A stretch of 64,000 bases of DNA from Azospirillum ramasamyi. GTDB taxonomy: Bacteria; Pseudomonadota; Alphaproteobacteria; Azospirillales; Azospirillaceae. Both the position numbers and the translations under genes were made by a program. The stretch is taken from positions 2,180,978-2,244,977 of the forward strand of contig NZ_CP029829.1 of assembly GCF_003233655.1 (NCBI RefSeq). The letters are read 5' to 3'. How positions within the stretch are numbered: the stretch's first letter is position 1; each line of letters begins with the position of its first letter. Under the pieces are notes generated by a model. The model had not been told where the DNA came from. It worked only from the letters and a program-made list of their open reading frames with translations, and did not search any database. Shown in pieces: positions 1 through 9,921 of this stretch.

Positions 1-1
1 C

Positions 2-1585
2 GCCCACCTGATCCCGAAACAGGCGGGCGTCGTCTCGCTGGACGCCATGCGCGTGCCGGAAGACATGCTGAACGATCCCGGCCATTACCTGTCGAAGTTC
101 AACTGGGCGACCAATTTCGCCTGGTTCCGCGACGGCGACGGCCACCACACGCGCGTGGTGTCGGCCAACTACTGGCCGCGCTACGGCGCCAAGGGCACCC
201 GGCTGTGGGCCTGCCTGTTCGACGGCGAAGGACGCCCGATCGCCGACTGGACGGAGCCGATGCCGCCGACCGACGGCACCGTCGTGATCGACAGCCGGCA
301 GATTCGCGAACGCTTCGGCCTGTCGGACTTCTGCGGGTCGCTGTTCCTGCACATCATCGGCGCCGCCGGGCATGACGTGGTCAAATACGCCCTCGACACC
401 TATGGCGACGACGACACGGTGCTGTCCTGCACCCACGACGCCAACGCCTGGCCGGCCGACCTCTATGCCGGCCTGCCCGCCCCGCGCGAGGGAGAGCGGG
501 TGTCGTTGTGGATCCAGAACAGCCATCCCACCCCGATCCCGGCGGGGGCGGTCGGGCTGAACCTGATGGGGTCTCCGGAAATCCGCGTGCTCGACCGCGC
601 CGTCCCCGCCTTCGCCACCGTCGAACTGGACACCGCCAGCCTGTTCCCCGAAGCGCGCTGGCCCCAGCAGTTCGAGGTGCAGGCCGGCAGGCATTTCGTC
701 CGCCCGCGCTACGAGATCGTCGCCGCCGACGGCCGCCGCCGCATGGCCCACGCCAATGTGGAGCGCACCGACCTCAAGCCCGACCCCAAGCTGCCGCTGC
801 TGACCGGCGGCGCGGTGGACAAGGGCGTGGTCGGCAAGGGCCACATCCTGCCGGCGCCGCTGCTGCCGATGGGCCGCTGGCGCACCATCCTGCTGCCGAC
901 GCCGATGAGCACGGCGCAGACCGAGCTGCCGGTGAAGGCCGTCGTCTACGACCGCAACGGCGCCGCGGTGGCCGAACACCGCTTCGGCAACCTGAAGCGG
1001 TCCGACAGCGTGGCGCTGGACGTGACTGGGCTGGTCGCCGACAAGGCGGTCGCCGACGGCTGGGGCCATGTCGAACTGGTCTATGATTTTGAAGCCGGAA
1101 CGGTTGCCGACGGCTGGCTGCACGCGCTGGTCCGTTACGAGGACGTAAACACCGGCCATGTGGCGGAGACCAGCTTCGGCAGCCACATGTTCAACATGGC
1201 GATGATCTACCGCGACGAACCGCAGAGCTACCATGGCCGTCCGCCCGGCCTGTCGACCCGCCTGTTCCTGCGGCTGGGCACCGCCCCGTGGGACACGCTC
1301 TGCCACCTCGTCTACCCTGCCTCGACGCAATGGCATGCCCTGTCGGACACCAAGCTGATCCTGCGCCGCCGCGACGGCGTGGAGGTGGCGCGGAAGCAGT
1401 TGGAGATTCCCTGCGGCGGCTCGCGTTTCTGGCGCTATCACGAGATGTTTTCGGAAGCGGAACGGATTGCCGCGGGCGACCACGCCTATGTGCTGATCCG
1501 CGACACCACCTGCCGCCTGTTCGGCTACCATGGCTGCCTTGCGGGTGACAGCGCCTTCAGCCTCGACCATATGTTCGGCTTCTAG
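2..1585 (+). CDS. Conserved hypothetical protein, 3' part
   Basis: The frame is open from base 2, so the gene begins before the window and only about 527 C-terminal codons are present; the first in-window ATG (base 47) is probably internal. I do not recognise a family. The protein has no predicted membrane segment and is rich in aromatic residues and in alternating hydrophobic stretches that suggest beta-sandwich domains, repeated roughly twice (around residues 20-240 and 270-520 of the visible part). There are no obvious catalytic motifs. Codon use is strongly GC3, as in its neighbours, which supports real coding. It ends 51 bases before trxB, on the same strand. Confidence 0.8.
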   Translation, partial: AHLIPKQAGVVSLDAMRVPEDMLNDPGHYLSKFNWATNFAWFRDGDGHHTRVVSANYWPRYGAKGTRLWACLFDGEGRPIADWTEPMPPTDGTVVIDSRQIRERFGLSDFCGSLFLHIIGAAGHDVVKYALDTYGDDDTVLSCTHDANAWPADLYAGLPAPREGERVSLWIQNSHPTPIPAGAVGLNLMGSPEIRVLDRAVPAFATVELDTASLFPEARWPQQFEVQAGRHFVRPRYEIVAADGRRRMAHANVERTDLKPDPKLPLLTGGAVDKGVVGKGHILPAPLLPMGRWRTILLPTPMSTAQTELPVKAVVYDRNGAAVAEHRFGNLKRSDSVALDVTGLVADKAVADGWGHVELVYDFEAGTVADGWLHALVRYEDVNTGHVAETSFGSHMFNMAMIYRDEPQSYHGRPPGLSTRLFLRLGTAPWDTLCHLVYPASTQWHALSDTKLILRRRDGVEVARKQLEIPCGGSRFWRYHEMFSEAERIAAGDHAYVLIRDTTCRLFGYHGCLAGDSAFSLDHMFGF

Positions 1586-1636
1586 AACCGTTTTAATCAC
1601 GACTCCCCTTCGCCGGGATTTTGCGGGATCACGTTC

Positions 1637-2641
1637 ATGGCCACCACGCACCACACCAAGGTCCTCATCATCGGCGCCGGCCCGGCCGGCTACACCGCCG
1701 CCATCTACGCCGCGCGCGCCAACCTGGAACCCCTGATGGTCCAGGGCATGCAGCCGGGCGGCCAGCTGATGATCACCACCGATGTGGAGAATTTCCCCGG
1801 CTTTGCCGATCCGATCCAGGGCCCCTGGCTGATGGAGCAGATGCAGAAGCAGGCGGAGCATGTCGGCACGAAGATGGTGTTCGACCTGATCACCGACGTC
1901 GACTTCACCCGGCGGCCCTTCGTCTGCAAGGGCGACAGCGGCGACACCTACACCGCCGACAGCGTCATCATCGCCACCGGCGCCCAGGCGCGCTGGCTCG
2001 GCATCCCGACCGAGGAGATCTACCGCGGCTTCGGCGTGTCGGCCTGCGCCACCTGCGACGGCTTCTTCTTCCGCGGCAAGGAGGTCGCGGTCATCGGCGG
2101 CGGCAACTCCGCGGTGGAGGAGGCGCTGTACCTGACCAACCACGCCACCAAGGTGACGGTCATCCACCGCCGCGACAGCTTCCGAGCCGAACGCATCATG
2201 CAGGACCGCCTGTTCCGCCACCCGAAGATCGAGGTGGTATGGGACAGCACGGTCGAGGAGATCGTCGGCGAGGGCGACGGGACGATGGGCAACCCGCGCG
2301 CGGTCACCGGCGTGCGCGTCAAGAACGTCAAGTCGGGCGAGGAGCGGGTGATCCCGGTGGCCGGCGTCTTCGTCGCCATCGGCCATGTGCCGGCGACCGG
2401 CATCTTCCAGGGCAAGGTGAAGATGGACGAGTCGGGCTACATCATCACCGCCCCCGATTCGACCGCCACCGACATCCCCGGCGTCTTCGCCGCCGGCGAC
2501 GTGAAGGACAAAATCTACCGCCAGGCGGTCACCGCCGCCGGCATGGGCTGCATGGCGGCGCTGGAGGCCGAGCGCTGGCTCGCCCACCACGAGCCGGCCG
2601 CCGGCGCGCATGGCGATCCCAGCCCGGCCGGAACCTGGTGA
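1637..2641 (+). CDS. trxB: Thioredoxin-disulfide reductase
   Basis: Cytoplasmic flavoenzyme that reduces thioredoxin with NADPH. The N-terminal FAD-binding motif GAGPAG lies at residues 13-18. The redox-active CATC disulfide is at residues 137-140, followed by DGFF. The NADPH-binding GGGNSAVEEA motif starts near residue 153, and a second FAD motif (AAGDV) lies near the C terminus. At 334 residues it is close to the usual 310-330. The start ATG gives the standard short lead-in before the FAD motif. It is followed by a dispersed inverted-repeat element rather than by a partner gene. Confidence 0.96.
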   Translation: MATTHHTKVLIIGAGPAGYTAAIYAARANLEPLMVQGMQPGGQLMITTDVENFPGFADPIQGPWLMEQMQKQAEHVGTKMVFDLITDVDFTRRPFVCKGDSGDTYTADSVIIATGAQARWLGIPTEEIYRGFGVSACATCDGFFFRGKEVAVIGGGNSAVEEALYLTNHATKVTVIHRRDSFRAERIMQDRLFRHPKIEVVWDSTVEEIVGEGDGTMGNPRAVTGVRVKNVKSGEERVIPVAGVFVAIGHVPATGIFQGKVKMDESGYIITAPDSTATDIPGVFAAGDVKDKIYRQAVTAAGMGCMAALEAERWLAHHEPAAGAHGDPSPAGTW

Positions 2642-2654
2642 ACTGAGGCATTTG

Positions 2655-2777
2655 CCCCCTCCCTATCCCTCCCCCGCTTTGCGGGAGAGGGGGGTTGGAC
2701 GCTTGTCGGCTTGATGTAAAGCAAGGGAGAGGCGGAGTTCCCTCTCCCGCGCCGGCGCGGGAGGGTTAGGGAGGGGG
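2655..2777. repeat. Dispersed intergenic repeat with inverted ends, copy 1
   Basis: A 123-bp element after trxB begins CCCCCTCCCTATCCCTCCCC and ends GGGAGGGTTAGGGAGGGGG, which are inverted copies of each other (18 of 19 match). Internal arms CGGGAGAGG and CCCTCTCCCG pair as well. A close relative sits after rpoH (61299-61440), sharing both ends and the internal GGACGCTTG and GCTTT/GCTTC tracts. Transcribed, it would fold into a long hairpin and could act as a transcript end. This is a sequence observation; function is unknown. Confidence 0.75.
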
Positions 2778-2896
2778 ATCCCGACAGCAACTCCCTCCCC
2801 ATACCCCTCTATGCCCTTGACGGGCTTTGCACAAAGCCCCGACTGTGATTCCCTTGGGCGCGTTCGATTGGGCGTTCCAACCGCGAGGGAGTCCTC

Positions 2897-3907
2897 TTGC
2901 CTACGCTGAAACGCGGCCTGACCCTGCTGGTCACGGTGGCCGCCACCCTGCTGGGCCTGCTGCTGGTCACATTCCTGATCGGGCGCGTGGTGCCGATCGA
3001 CCCGGTGCTGTCGGCGCTCGGCGACCGGGCGAATGCCGAAAGCTATGCGCAGATGCGCACGCAGCTGGGCCTCGACCTGCCGCTGTGGCAGCAGTTCCTC
3101 CACTATGTCGGCGACGTGCTGCAGGGCGACCTCGGCACCTCGGTGCTGACCTCCCGCCCGGTGCTGGAGGATGTGCTGCGCGTCTTCCCGGCGTCTCTGG
3201 AACTGGCGACGGTCGCCGTCGTCATCGGCGCGGTGCTGGGCATCCCGGCCGGGGTGTTCGCCGCCGTCCATCGCGGGCGCTGGCCCGACCATTCCATCCG
3301 CCTGCTCGGCCTGATCGGCCATTCGGTGCCGGTCTTCTGGCTGGGGCTGATGGCGCTTCTGCTGTTCTACGCCAAGCTGGACTGGGCGCCCGGACCGGGA
3401 CGGGTCGACGTCTTCTATGAGGGGATGGTCGACCCGGTGACCGGCATCGTCACGCTCGATGCCCTGCTGGCCGGCGAGACCGAGATCTTCTGGAACGCGG
3501 TGGGCCATCTGGTGCTGCCGTCCGCCATCCTCGGCCTCTACAGCGTCGCCTACATCGCGCGGATGACGCGCGGCTTCATGCTCGACCAGCTGCGCCAGGA
3601 ATACATCACCACCGCGCGGGTGAAGGGCCTGTCGGAGACCCGCGTGGTCTGGGGCCATGCGCTGCGCAACATCGCGGTGCCGCTGATCACCGTCATCGCC
3701 CTGTCCTATGCCAGCCTGCTGGAGGGCTCGGTCCTGACCGAGACGGTGTTCGCCTGGCCGGGGCTGGGGCTCTACATCACCAATTCGCTGCTCAGCGCCG
3801 ACATGAACGCGGTGCTGGGCGGGACGCTCGTGGTCGGCGGGGTTTTCATCGCGCTGAACCTGCTGTCCGATCTGCTCTACCGCCTTCTGGATCCCCGGGC
3901 CCGATGA
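2897..3907 (+). CDS. Peptide/nickel-type ABC transporter permease (DppB/OppB family)
   Basis: Inner-membrane permease subunit of an oligopeptide-type importer, 336 residues with about six membrane segments. The first segment is at residues 9-30. The conserved EAA loop is in the C-terminal half, around the ARVKGLSETRVVWGHALRN stretch. The start is TTG at 2897, chosen because GAGGGAG lies five bases upstream and there is no better ATG before the first membrane segment. The next gene overlaps it by four bases (ATGA), so the two are translationally coupled. Substrate cannot be told from the permease alone; dipeptide, oligopeptide and nickel transporters all share this fold. Confidence 0.9.
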   Translation: MPTLKRGLTLLVTVAATLLGLLLVTFLIGRVVPIDPVLSALGDRANAESYAQMRTQLGLDLPLWQQFLHYVGDVLQGDLGTSVLTSRPVLEDVLRVFPASLELATVAVVIGAVLGIPAGVFAAVHRGRWPDHSIRLLGLIGHSVPVFWLGLMALLLFYAKLDWAPGPGRVDVFYEGMVDPVTGIVTLDALLAGETEIFWNAVGHLVLPSAILGLYSVAYIARMTRGFMLDQLRQEYITTARVKGLSETRVVWGHALRNIAVPLITVIALSYASLLEGSVLTETVFAWPGLGLYITNSLLSADMNAVLGGTLVVGGVFIALNLLSDLLYRLLDPRAR

Positions 3908-4824
3908 CCGTGCGCACCGATACCCCCACCGCCACTTGGCGGGACTGGCTGACCACCGACACGCCGCAGTCCCGCGCCCAGGCCCGGCTGGGCCGCGCCT
4001 GGACCGGCTGGACCGCCTTCCGCCGCAACCGGCTGGCCGTCGCCGGGCTGCTTATCGTGCTGGCCCTGGTCGTCGTCGCGGCGCTGGCTCCGGTGCTGGC
4101 GCCCTACAACCCCTATGCCCAGGATCTGAACAACCGGCTGATGCCGCCCAGCGCCGCCCATTGGCTCGGCACCGACGCCTTCGGCCGCGACATCCTCTCC
4201 CGCCTGATCCACGGCGCGCGGCTGACGCTGATGATCGTGGCGCTGGTGGCGGCGACGGCGCCGCTGGCCGGGCTGGTGATCGGCACGGTCGCCGGCTATT
4301 TCGGCGGCTGGGTCGACACCGTGCTGATGCGCGTCACCGACATCGCTCTCGCCTTCCCCAAGCTGATCCTGGCGCTGGCCTTCGTCGCCGCGCTCGGTCC
4401 CGGCATCGAGAATGCGGTGATCGCCATCGCCATCACCTCCTGGCCGCCCTATGCCCGCATCGCGCGGGCGGAGACGCTGACCGTCCGCCGCGCCGACTTC
4501 ATCAGCGCCGCCCGTCTGCAGGGCGCCTCCAGCCCGCGCATCATCCTGGGCCACATCATGCCGCTGTGCGTCCCGTCGCTGATCGTGCGGACGACGCTGG
4601 ACATGGCCGGGGTGATCCTGACCGCCGCCGGTCTCGGCTTCCTCGGCCTCGGCGCCCAGCCGCCGCTGCCGGAATGGGGGGCGATGATCGCCAACGGCCG
4701 GCAATACGTGCTGGAGCAATGGTGGGTCGCCGCCATGCCCGGCCTCGCCATCTTCATCGTCAGCCTCGGCTTCAACCTGCTGGGCGACGGGCTGCGCGAC
4801 GTGCTGGACCCGAAGGGGGACTGA
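3904..4824 (+). CDS. Peptide/nickel-type ABC transporter permease (DppC/OppC family)
   Basis: Second membrane subunit, 306 residues. The N-terminal region has the LGRAWTGWTAFRRNRLAVAG lead-in and first membrane segment (residues 38-60) typical of DppC/OppC. The HWLGTDAFGRDILSRLIHG motif follows near residue 85. The EAA loop is around residues 205-225 (ISAARLQGASSPRIILGHI). The ATG start overlaps the upstream permease stop, and the downstream ATPase begins four bases after its stop, so the genes form one operon. Confidence 0.9.
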   Translation: MTVRTDTPTATWRDWLTTDTPQSRAQARLGRAWTGWTAFRRNRLAVAGLLIVLALVVVAALAPVLAPYNPYAQDLNNRLMPPSAAHWLGTDAFGRDILSRLIHGARLTLMIVALVAATAPLAGLVIGTVAGYFGGWVDTVLMRVTDIALAFPKLILALAFVAALGPGIENAVIAIAITSWPPYARIARAETLTVRRADFISAARLQGASSPRIILGHIMPLCVPSLIVRTTLDMAGVILTAAGLGFLGLGAQPPLPEWGAMIANGRQYVLEQWWVAAMPGLAIFIVSLGFNLLGDGLRDVLDPKGD

Positions 4825-4827
4825 GCC

Positions 4828-5688
4828 ATGGCCGATGAAAAGACGACGGACGGCGCCCCCCTGCTGGAGGTCTCCAACCTGCGGGTCGCCTTTCCGACCC
4901 GCACCGGCATGGCCGAGGCGGTGCGCGGCGTCTCCTTCACGCTCGGGCGGGAGAAGCTCGGCATCGTCGGCGAGTCCGGCTCCGGCAAGTCGATGACCGG
5001 GCGCTCCATCCTGCGCCTCGTGCCGCCGCCGGGCCGGGTCAGCGCCGACCGGCTGGCCTTCAACGGCGAGGATCTGCTGGCGGCGTCGCCCAGGCGCATG
5101 CGCGACATCCGCGGCAGGCGCATCGCCATGGTGATGCAGGATCCGAAATACTCGCTCAACCCGGTGATGACCGTCGGCCGCCAGATCGCCGAGGCCTACC
5201 GCGTCCACAGCAAGGCCGGTACGGCCGAGGCCAGGCGCCGCGCGCTGGAGATGCTGGCCGCCGTGCGCATCCGCGATCCCGAGCGGGTCTATGACCGCTA
5301 TCCGCACGAGGTGTCGGGCGGCATGGGCCAGCGCATCATGATCGCGATGATGCTGATCCCCGACCCCGACCTGCTGATCGCCGACGAGCCGACCTCGGCG
5401 CTCGACGTCACCGTGCAGATGCAGGTTCTGGCGATCCTGGACGATCTCTGTTCCCAGCGCGGCATGGGCATGATCTTCGTCAGCCACGACCTGAATCTCG
5501 TCGCCTCCTTCTGCGACCGCATCCTCATCATGTATGCCGGCCGGGTGGTGGAGAGCTGCCGCGCGTCGGAGCTGCACGCGGCCCGGCATCCCTACACCCG
5601 CGGCCTGCTGGCCAGCCTGCCGCGGATCGACGAGGCGCACGGCGACCTGCCGGTGCTGAACCGCGATCCCGCCTGGCTGGAGGGGTGA
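4828..5688 (+). CDS. Peptide-type ABC transporter ATP-binding protein (DppD/OppD-like)
   Basis: Cytoplasmic ATPase energising the two permeases. Walker A GESGSGKS is near residues 49-56, the ABC signature (VSGGMGQR) near residue 160, Walker B LLIADEP near residue 185, and the H-loop SHD follows. At 286 residues it is about 40 shorter than typical DppD/OppD. It stops just after NRDPAWLEG, without the usual Cys-bearing C-terminal extension. It sits four bases after the permease gene and runs into the next ATPase. Confidence 0.9.
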   Translation: MADEKTTDGAPLLEVSNLRVAFPTRTGMAEAVRGVSFTLGREKLGIVGESGSGKSMTGRSILRLVPPPGRVSADRLAFNGEDLLAASPRRMRDIRGRRIAMVMQDPKYSLNPVMTVGRQIAEAYRVHSKAGTAEARRRALEMLAAVRIRDPERVYDRYPHEVSGGMGQRIMIAMMLIPDPDLLIADEPTSALDVTVQMQVLAILDDLCSQRGMGMIFVSHDLNLVASFCDRILIMYAGRVVESCRASELHAARHPYTRGLLASLPRIDEAHGDLPVLNRDPAWLEG

Positions 5689-5693
5689 CGACG

Positions 5694-6470
<777 letters not shown>

Positions 6471-6502
6471 GGGAGGGGGCAATCGCGCGCCGTAACTCCC
6501 CT

Positions 6503-6661
6503 CACGCCAGCCGCACCACGCACAGCTTGTCCTCCGCCCCTTTGGCGACGGCCTTGTGGTCGGCGATGACCGCGTTGATGGTGTCCGCGGCCCGGCCGTC
6601 CCGAATCGAATCCTCGTATCGCCGCGCCCGCCTGCGCTATAGGAAGTCCCCGCCATTCATG
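6503..6661 (-). pseudogene. Small reading frame interrupted by an in-frame amber codon
   Basis: On the minus strand an ATG at 6661 opens a 52-codon frame ending with TGA at 6503. Codon 8 is TAG (6640-6638). Beyond the TAG the frame reads on for about 44 codons with almost exclusively G or C in third positions and an ordinary composition (for example YEDSIRDGRAADTINAV). That looks like real coding sequence rather than a chance shadow. There is no good Shine-Dalgarno sequence and no ATG, GTG or TTG after the stop. It may be a decayed small gene or the tail of a lost one. I do not recognise the product. Confidence 0.3.
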
Positions 6662-6707
6662 GAGGCGGTTCGGGTGAGGCGGTTCGGGTGAGTGGGAGGC
6701 GAGCGGG

Positions 6708-8261
6708 ATGAAGGTCGGCATCGACATGGGGACGACGAACGCGGGCAGCGCCGCGACGCTCGACCTGGAGGAGCTGCTGGCGACCCGTCTGCTGGTCCAG
6801 GGCAATTCCGGGTCGGGCAAGTCGCACCTGCTGCGCCGGCTGATCGAACAGAGCGCCCAATGGGTGCAGCAGGCGGTGATCGACCCGGAGGGCGATTTCG
6901 TCACCCTGGCCGAGCGCTTCGGCCATGTGGTGGTGGAGGCCGACGAGCACAGCGAGGCCGCCCTGCAATCCGTCGCCGCCCGCGTGCGCCAGCACCGCGT
7001 CTCCGTCGTCCTGAACCTGGAAGGGCTGGACGCGGAAATGCAGATGCGCCACGCCGCCGCCTTCCTGGGCGGGCTGTTCGATGCCGACCGCGACTTCTGG
7101 TATCCGATGCTGGTGGTGGTGGACGAGGCGCAGCTGTTCGCCCCGTCTGCCGCCGGCGAGGTGTCGGACGAGGCGCGCAAGGTTTCGCTCGGCGCCATGA
7201 CCAACCTGATGTGCCGCGGGCGCAAGCGCGGGCTGGCCGGGGTGATCGCCACCCAGCGCTTGGCGAAGCTGGCGAAGAACGTCGCCGCCGAGGCGTCGAA
7301 CTTCCTGATGGGCCGCACCTTCCTCGACATCGACATGGCGCGCGCCGCCGACCTGCTGGGCATGGAGCGCCGGCAGGCGGAGATGTTCCGCGACCTGGAG
7401 CGCGGGCATTTCATCGCGCTCGGCCCCGCCCTGTCGCGCCGGCCGCTGCCGCTGCGCATCGGCGCGGTGGAGACCCAGGGCCGCACCGGCAGCCCGAAGC
7501 TGATGCCGCCGCCGACCACCCCGGTGGAGGACGCCCGCGACCTGATCTTCACCACGACCGAGCCGGAGCCGCCGCGCTACGTGCGCCGCCCCTCCACCTC
7601 GGCCAGCGCCGACCTGATGGCGCAGCTGGCGCGCGGCCGCCCCGCCGCGCCGCCGCCGTCACTCGACGACGGCGCCGCCGAACAGCCCGCCCTGCTGCCG
7701 CCGGAGCCGGAGGAAACGCCGGAACAGGCGGCCGAGCGTGAAGCCCAGTATGACGAGGTGCTGGCCGAAGTCCTGGCCGACCCGGAGGCGCCCTACCGCT
7801 CGCTGGCGGTTCTGTACCAGGATTTCCTGGTGCGCTGCCGGGGCCGCGGCGTGGATGGCGACCGGCTGGCCCTGCCCGCCTTCCGCCGCCGTCTGGCCAC
7901 CGCCCGCGCCGGGGCCGGCAGCGGCGACGACCCCGCCTGGCAGCGCGCCACGGAGGTCGCCGCCACCCTGGCGGAAGACATCCAGCCGGTCTTCCTGCTG
8001 CTCGCCCGCGCCGCCCTCGACCACGCCCCCTGCCCATCCGACGCCGACGTGGCGCGCGCCTGCGGCAGCCGGTCCAAGGGACGCGGCCGCCGCCTGCTGA
8101 CCTACATGGAACAGCGCGGCTTCATCACCAGCCGCAGCGGCCTGGGCAACACCCGCGCCATCAGCCTGCCGGCGCTGGGCTGGGAAACCGCGCTGGGCGA
8201 CCCCAACGCCGACGATGCCGCCGATGCGTCAGACGAGGGCGGACTGTTCGCGGCGGGCTAA
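6708..8261 (+). CDS. HerA-like (DUF87-type) ATP-binding protein
   Basis: Predicted P-loop ATPase of the HerA/FtsK superfamily, 517 residues. Walker A GNSGSGKS is at residues 32-39 and Walker B LVVVDEAQ around residues 135-142. An arginine-rich RGRKRGLAGVIATQR segment follows, with the sensor Gln and Arg typical of HerA-type pumps. Past residue 280 is a Pro/Glu-rich linker. The C-terminal third (from about residue 340) contains two helical segments ending in a winged-helix-like region. HerA relatives translocate DNA, with nuclease partners in some systems, but no nuclease, SIR2 or NurA gene adjoins this one. Its substrate is therefore unknown. Confidence 0.8.
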   Translation: MKVGIDMGTTNAGSAATLDLEELLATRLLVQGNSGSGKSHLLRRLIEQSAQWVQQAVIDPEGDFVTLAERFGHVVVEADEHSEAALQSVAARVRQHRVSVVLNLEGLDAEMQMRHAAAFLGGLFDADRDFWYPMLVVVDEAQLFAPSAAGEVSDEARKVSLGAMTNLMCRGRKRGLAGVIATQRLAKLAKNVAAEASNFLMGRTFLDIDMARAADLLGMERRQAEMFRDLERGHFIALGPALSRRPLPLRIGAVETQGRTGSPKLMPPPTTPVEDARDLIFTTTEPEPPRYVRRPSTSASADLMAQLARGRPAAPPPSLDDGAAEQPALLPPEPEETPEQAAEREAQYDEVLAEVLADPEAPYRSLAVLYQDFLVRCRGRGVDGDRLALPAFRRRLATARAGAGSGDDPAWQRATEVAATLAEDIQPVFLLLARAALDHAPCPSDADVARACGSRSKGRGRRLLTYMEQRGFITSRSGLGNTRAISLPALGWETALGDPNADDAADASDEGGLFAAG

Positions 8262-8283
8262 TCCTCCCTCGCCTCCTCGCCGC

Positions 8284-8805
8284 TCAGCTCCCGGCCGTCG
8301 GCGCGCTCACCGGCTTGCCGCTCTGGCCCCAGCTGGTGACGAAGTCGTTGACGCCGGGGACTGCCATCATGTGCGAGTCCTTGACGTAGACGAAGCGCTT
8401 CGGCCCGAAATCATATTCGGTCAGCGTGATGCCGGCGGTGCGGCAGCGCTTGTACTCGGCGGCACTGATCGGGCGGTCGGAGGCCACCATGTCGGGATGG
8501 TCCAGCCCGACCCCGCCGCAGAAGGCGCGGAAGCCGGTGGCGGTGCCACGGGCGTCCAGGCGCGGCTTGGTGTCGGGGCCGCCGTCATACTTGGCAGCCG
8601 CCTCGTCGATGGTACCGCGCAGGGCCGGGCTGCCGACGATCCAGATGCCGCGGGCTTCGGGCGGCGGCTTGGGCGCTGCAGGCGGCGGAAGGGTGGCGGT
8701 CTGTTGCGGCGGCAGCACGGAGCCCGGCAACTGGCAGCCGGCGAGCAGCGCCGCAGCGGCAAGTGCGAGGGCCAAACTGCCGGCCGGCGCGGAAAAGCGG
8801 GTCAT
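8284..8805 (-). CDS. Lipoprotein with truncated PstS-like substrate-binding domain
   Basis: 173 residues. The N terminus is a lipoprotein signal (hydrophobic stretch, then LLAGC with the lipidated Cys at residue 24), followed by a Pro-rich linker. The remainder (GIWIVGSPALRGTIDEA..., VASDRPISAAEYKRC..., ITLTEYDFGPKRFVYV) matches the first lobe of phosphate-binding PstS-like proteins but is too short for the full two-lobe fold. It probably sits in the periplasm, anchored to a membrane. It faces the LysR gene across a 195-base divergent gap. Ligand binding is unproven. Confidence 0.75.
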   Translation of the reverse strand: MTRFSAPAGSLALALAAAALLAGCQLPGSVLPPQQTATLPPPAAPKPPPEARGIWIVGSPALRGTIDEAAAKYDGGPDTKPRLDARGTATGFRAFCGGVGLDHPDMVASDRPISAAEYKRCRTAGITLTEYDFGPKRFVYVKDSHMMAVPGVNDFVTSWGQSGKPVSAPTAGS

Positions 8806-9000
8806 CGGACGTCTCTCTCCACAGGATCATCAAACATCCAGGCGGCAAGGCCCGGAGGGCTGACAATGAGAACGCCTCGGCCCGGCTTCAACGGCCCGGC
8901 CAACGCTTGTCCCAATGATCCGCCCGACACCGCCGCTCGCCATCCATGAACGAAAGCGATAGACTGAAGATCAGCGATCACCATCTGGAATGCCTCTGCC

Positions 9001-9894
9001 ATGTCCCTGCCCGACCTGGAGATCGACGCGCTGCGCGCCTTCGTCACCGTGGCGGAGGCCGGCGGCTTCACCGCGGCGGCCGAGCGGCTGGGCCGGACCC
9101 AGTCGGCGATCAGCGTCAGGATCAAGAAGCTGGAGGACACGCTCGGCCGCCGGGTGTTCGAGCGCACCAGCCGGTCGCTGGCGCTGACCCATGACGGCGA
9201 GTTGCTGATGGGCTATGCCCGCCGCCTGCTGGACCTGAACGACGAGACGGTGCGCCGCTTCGCCGAACCGGCGGCGGAGGGGGAGTTGCGGCTGGGCGTG
9301 GCCGAATATTTCCTGTCCGACCATCTGCCCCATGTCCTGCGCCGCTTCGCCAAGCTGCACCCGCGCCTGCACATCGACGTGCGGGTGGGCCTGTGTGGCG
9401 AGCTGGTCCCGGCCCTGGATGCGGGTGAGCTGGACCTCGTCATTTCCCGCCGCGATGCGGGCGACGGCCGGGGGCGGGGCATCTGGACCGAGCCGATGCG
9501 CTGGGTCGCTGCCCCCGGACTGGAGATTCCGGCCGAGGGCCCGCTGCCCTTCTGCGCCCTGCCGGCACCCTGCGTCTTCCGCAACCGTGGGCTGGCGGCG
9601 CTGGGCGAGGCGGGACGGCCCTGGCGGGTGGTCTACACCAGCGGCAGCGTCATGGGGGTCCAGGCCGCCGTCCGCGCCGGGCTGGGCGTGGCCGTGCTGA
9701 GCGAGTCCTCCATACCGGAGGGCGTGCGCCGGCTGGGCGTGGAGGACGGCCTGCCCGAACTCGGCAACGTCGAGATGGCGATCTTCGGCGAGACGCCGCG
9801 CAACCGCCGCCTCGCCGAACCGCTGGTCGGCTTCATCCTGGACAGCCTGTCCGCCCTGCACCCGGCCCGCCCGCCGCTCGCCCTGGCGGGCTGA
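9001..9894 (+). CDS. LysR-family transcriptional regulator
   Basis: 297 residues. The N-terminal winged helix-turn-helix occupies residues 4-63 (LEIDALRAFVTVAEAGGFTAAAERLGRTQSAIS). A linker helix and a LysR substrate-binding domain (about 90-290) follow. LysR proteins usually act on a divergent promoter; here the divergent neighbour is the PstS-like lipoprotein and the convergent one is a zinc-type dehydrogenase. The target is not evident. Confidence 0.9.
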   Translation: MSLPDLEIDALRAFVTVAEAGGFTAAAERLGRTQSAISVRIKKLEDTLGRRVFERTSRSLALTHDGELLMGYARRLLDLNDETVRRFAEPAAEGELRLGVAEYFLSDHLPHVLRRFAKLHPRLHIDVRVGLCGELVPALDAGELDLVISRRDAGDGRGRGIWTEPMRWVAAPGLEIPAEGPLPFCALPAPCVFRNRGLAALGEAGRPWRVVYTSGSVMGVQAAVRAGLGVAVLSESSIPEGVRRLGVEDGLPELGNVEMAIFGETPRNRRLAEPLVGFILDSLSALHPARPPLALAG

Positions 9895-9921
9895 AGGGGC
9901 CGGCCGGGTGACGGCGGCCGG

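Noticed and set aside
5685..5693. GTG start for the second peptide-transporter ATPase
   Set aside because: It lies within the Shine-Dalgarno of ATG 5694, which is better spaced.
6708..8261. HerA-like gene as part of an anti-phage defence system
   Set aside because: There is no nuclease, SIR2, or other effector beside it; neighbours are a transporter and a lipoprotein.
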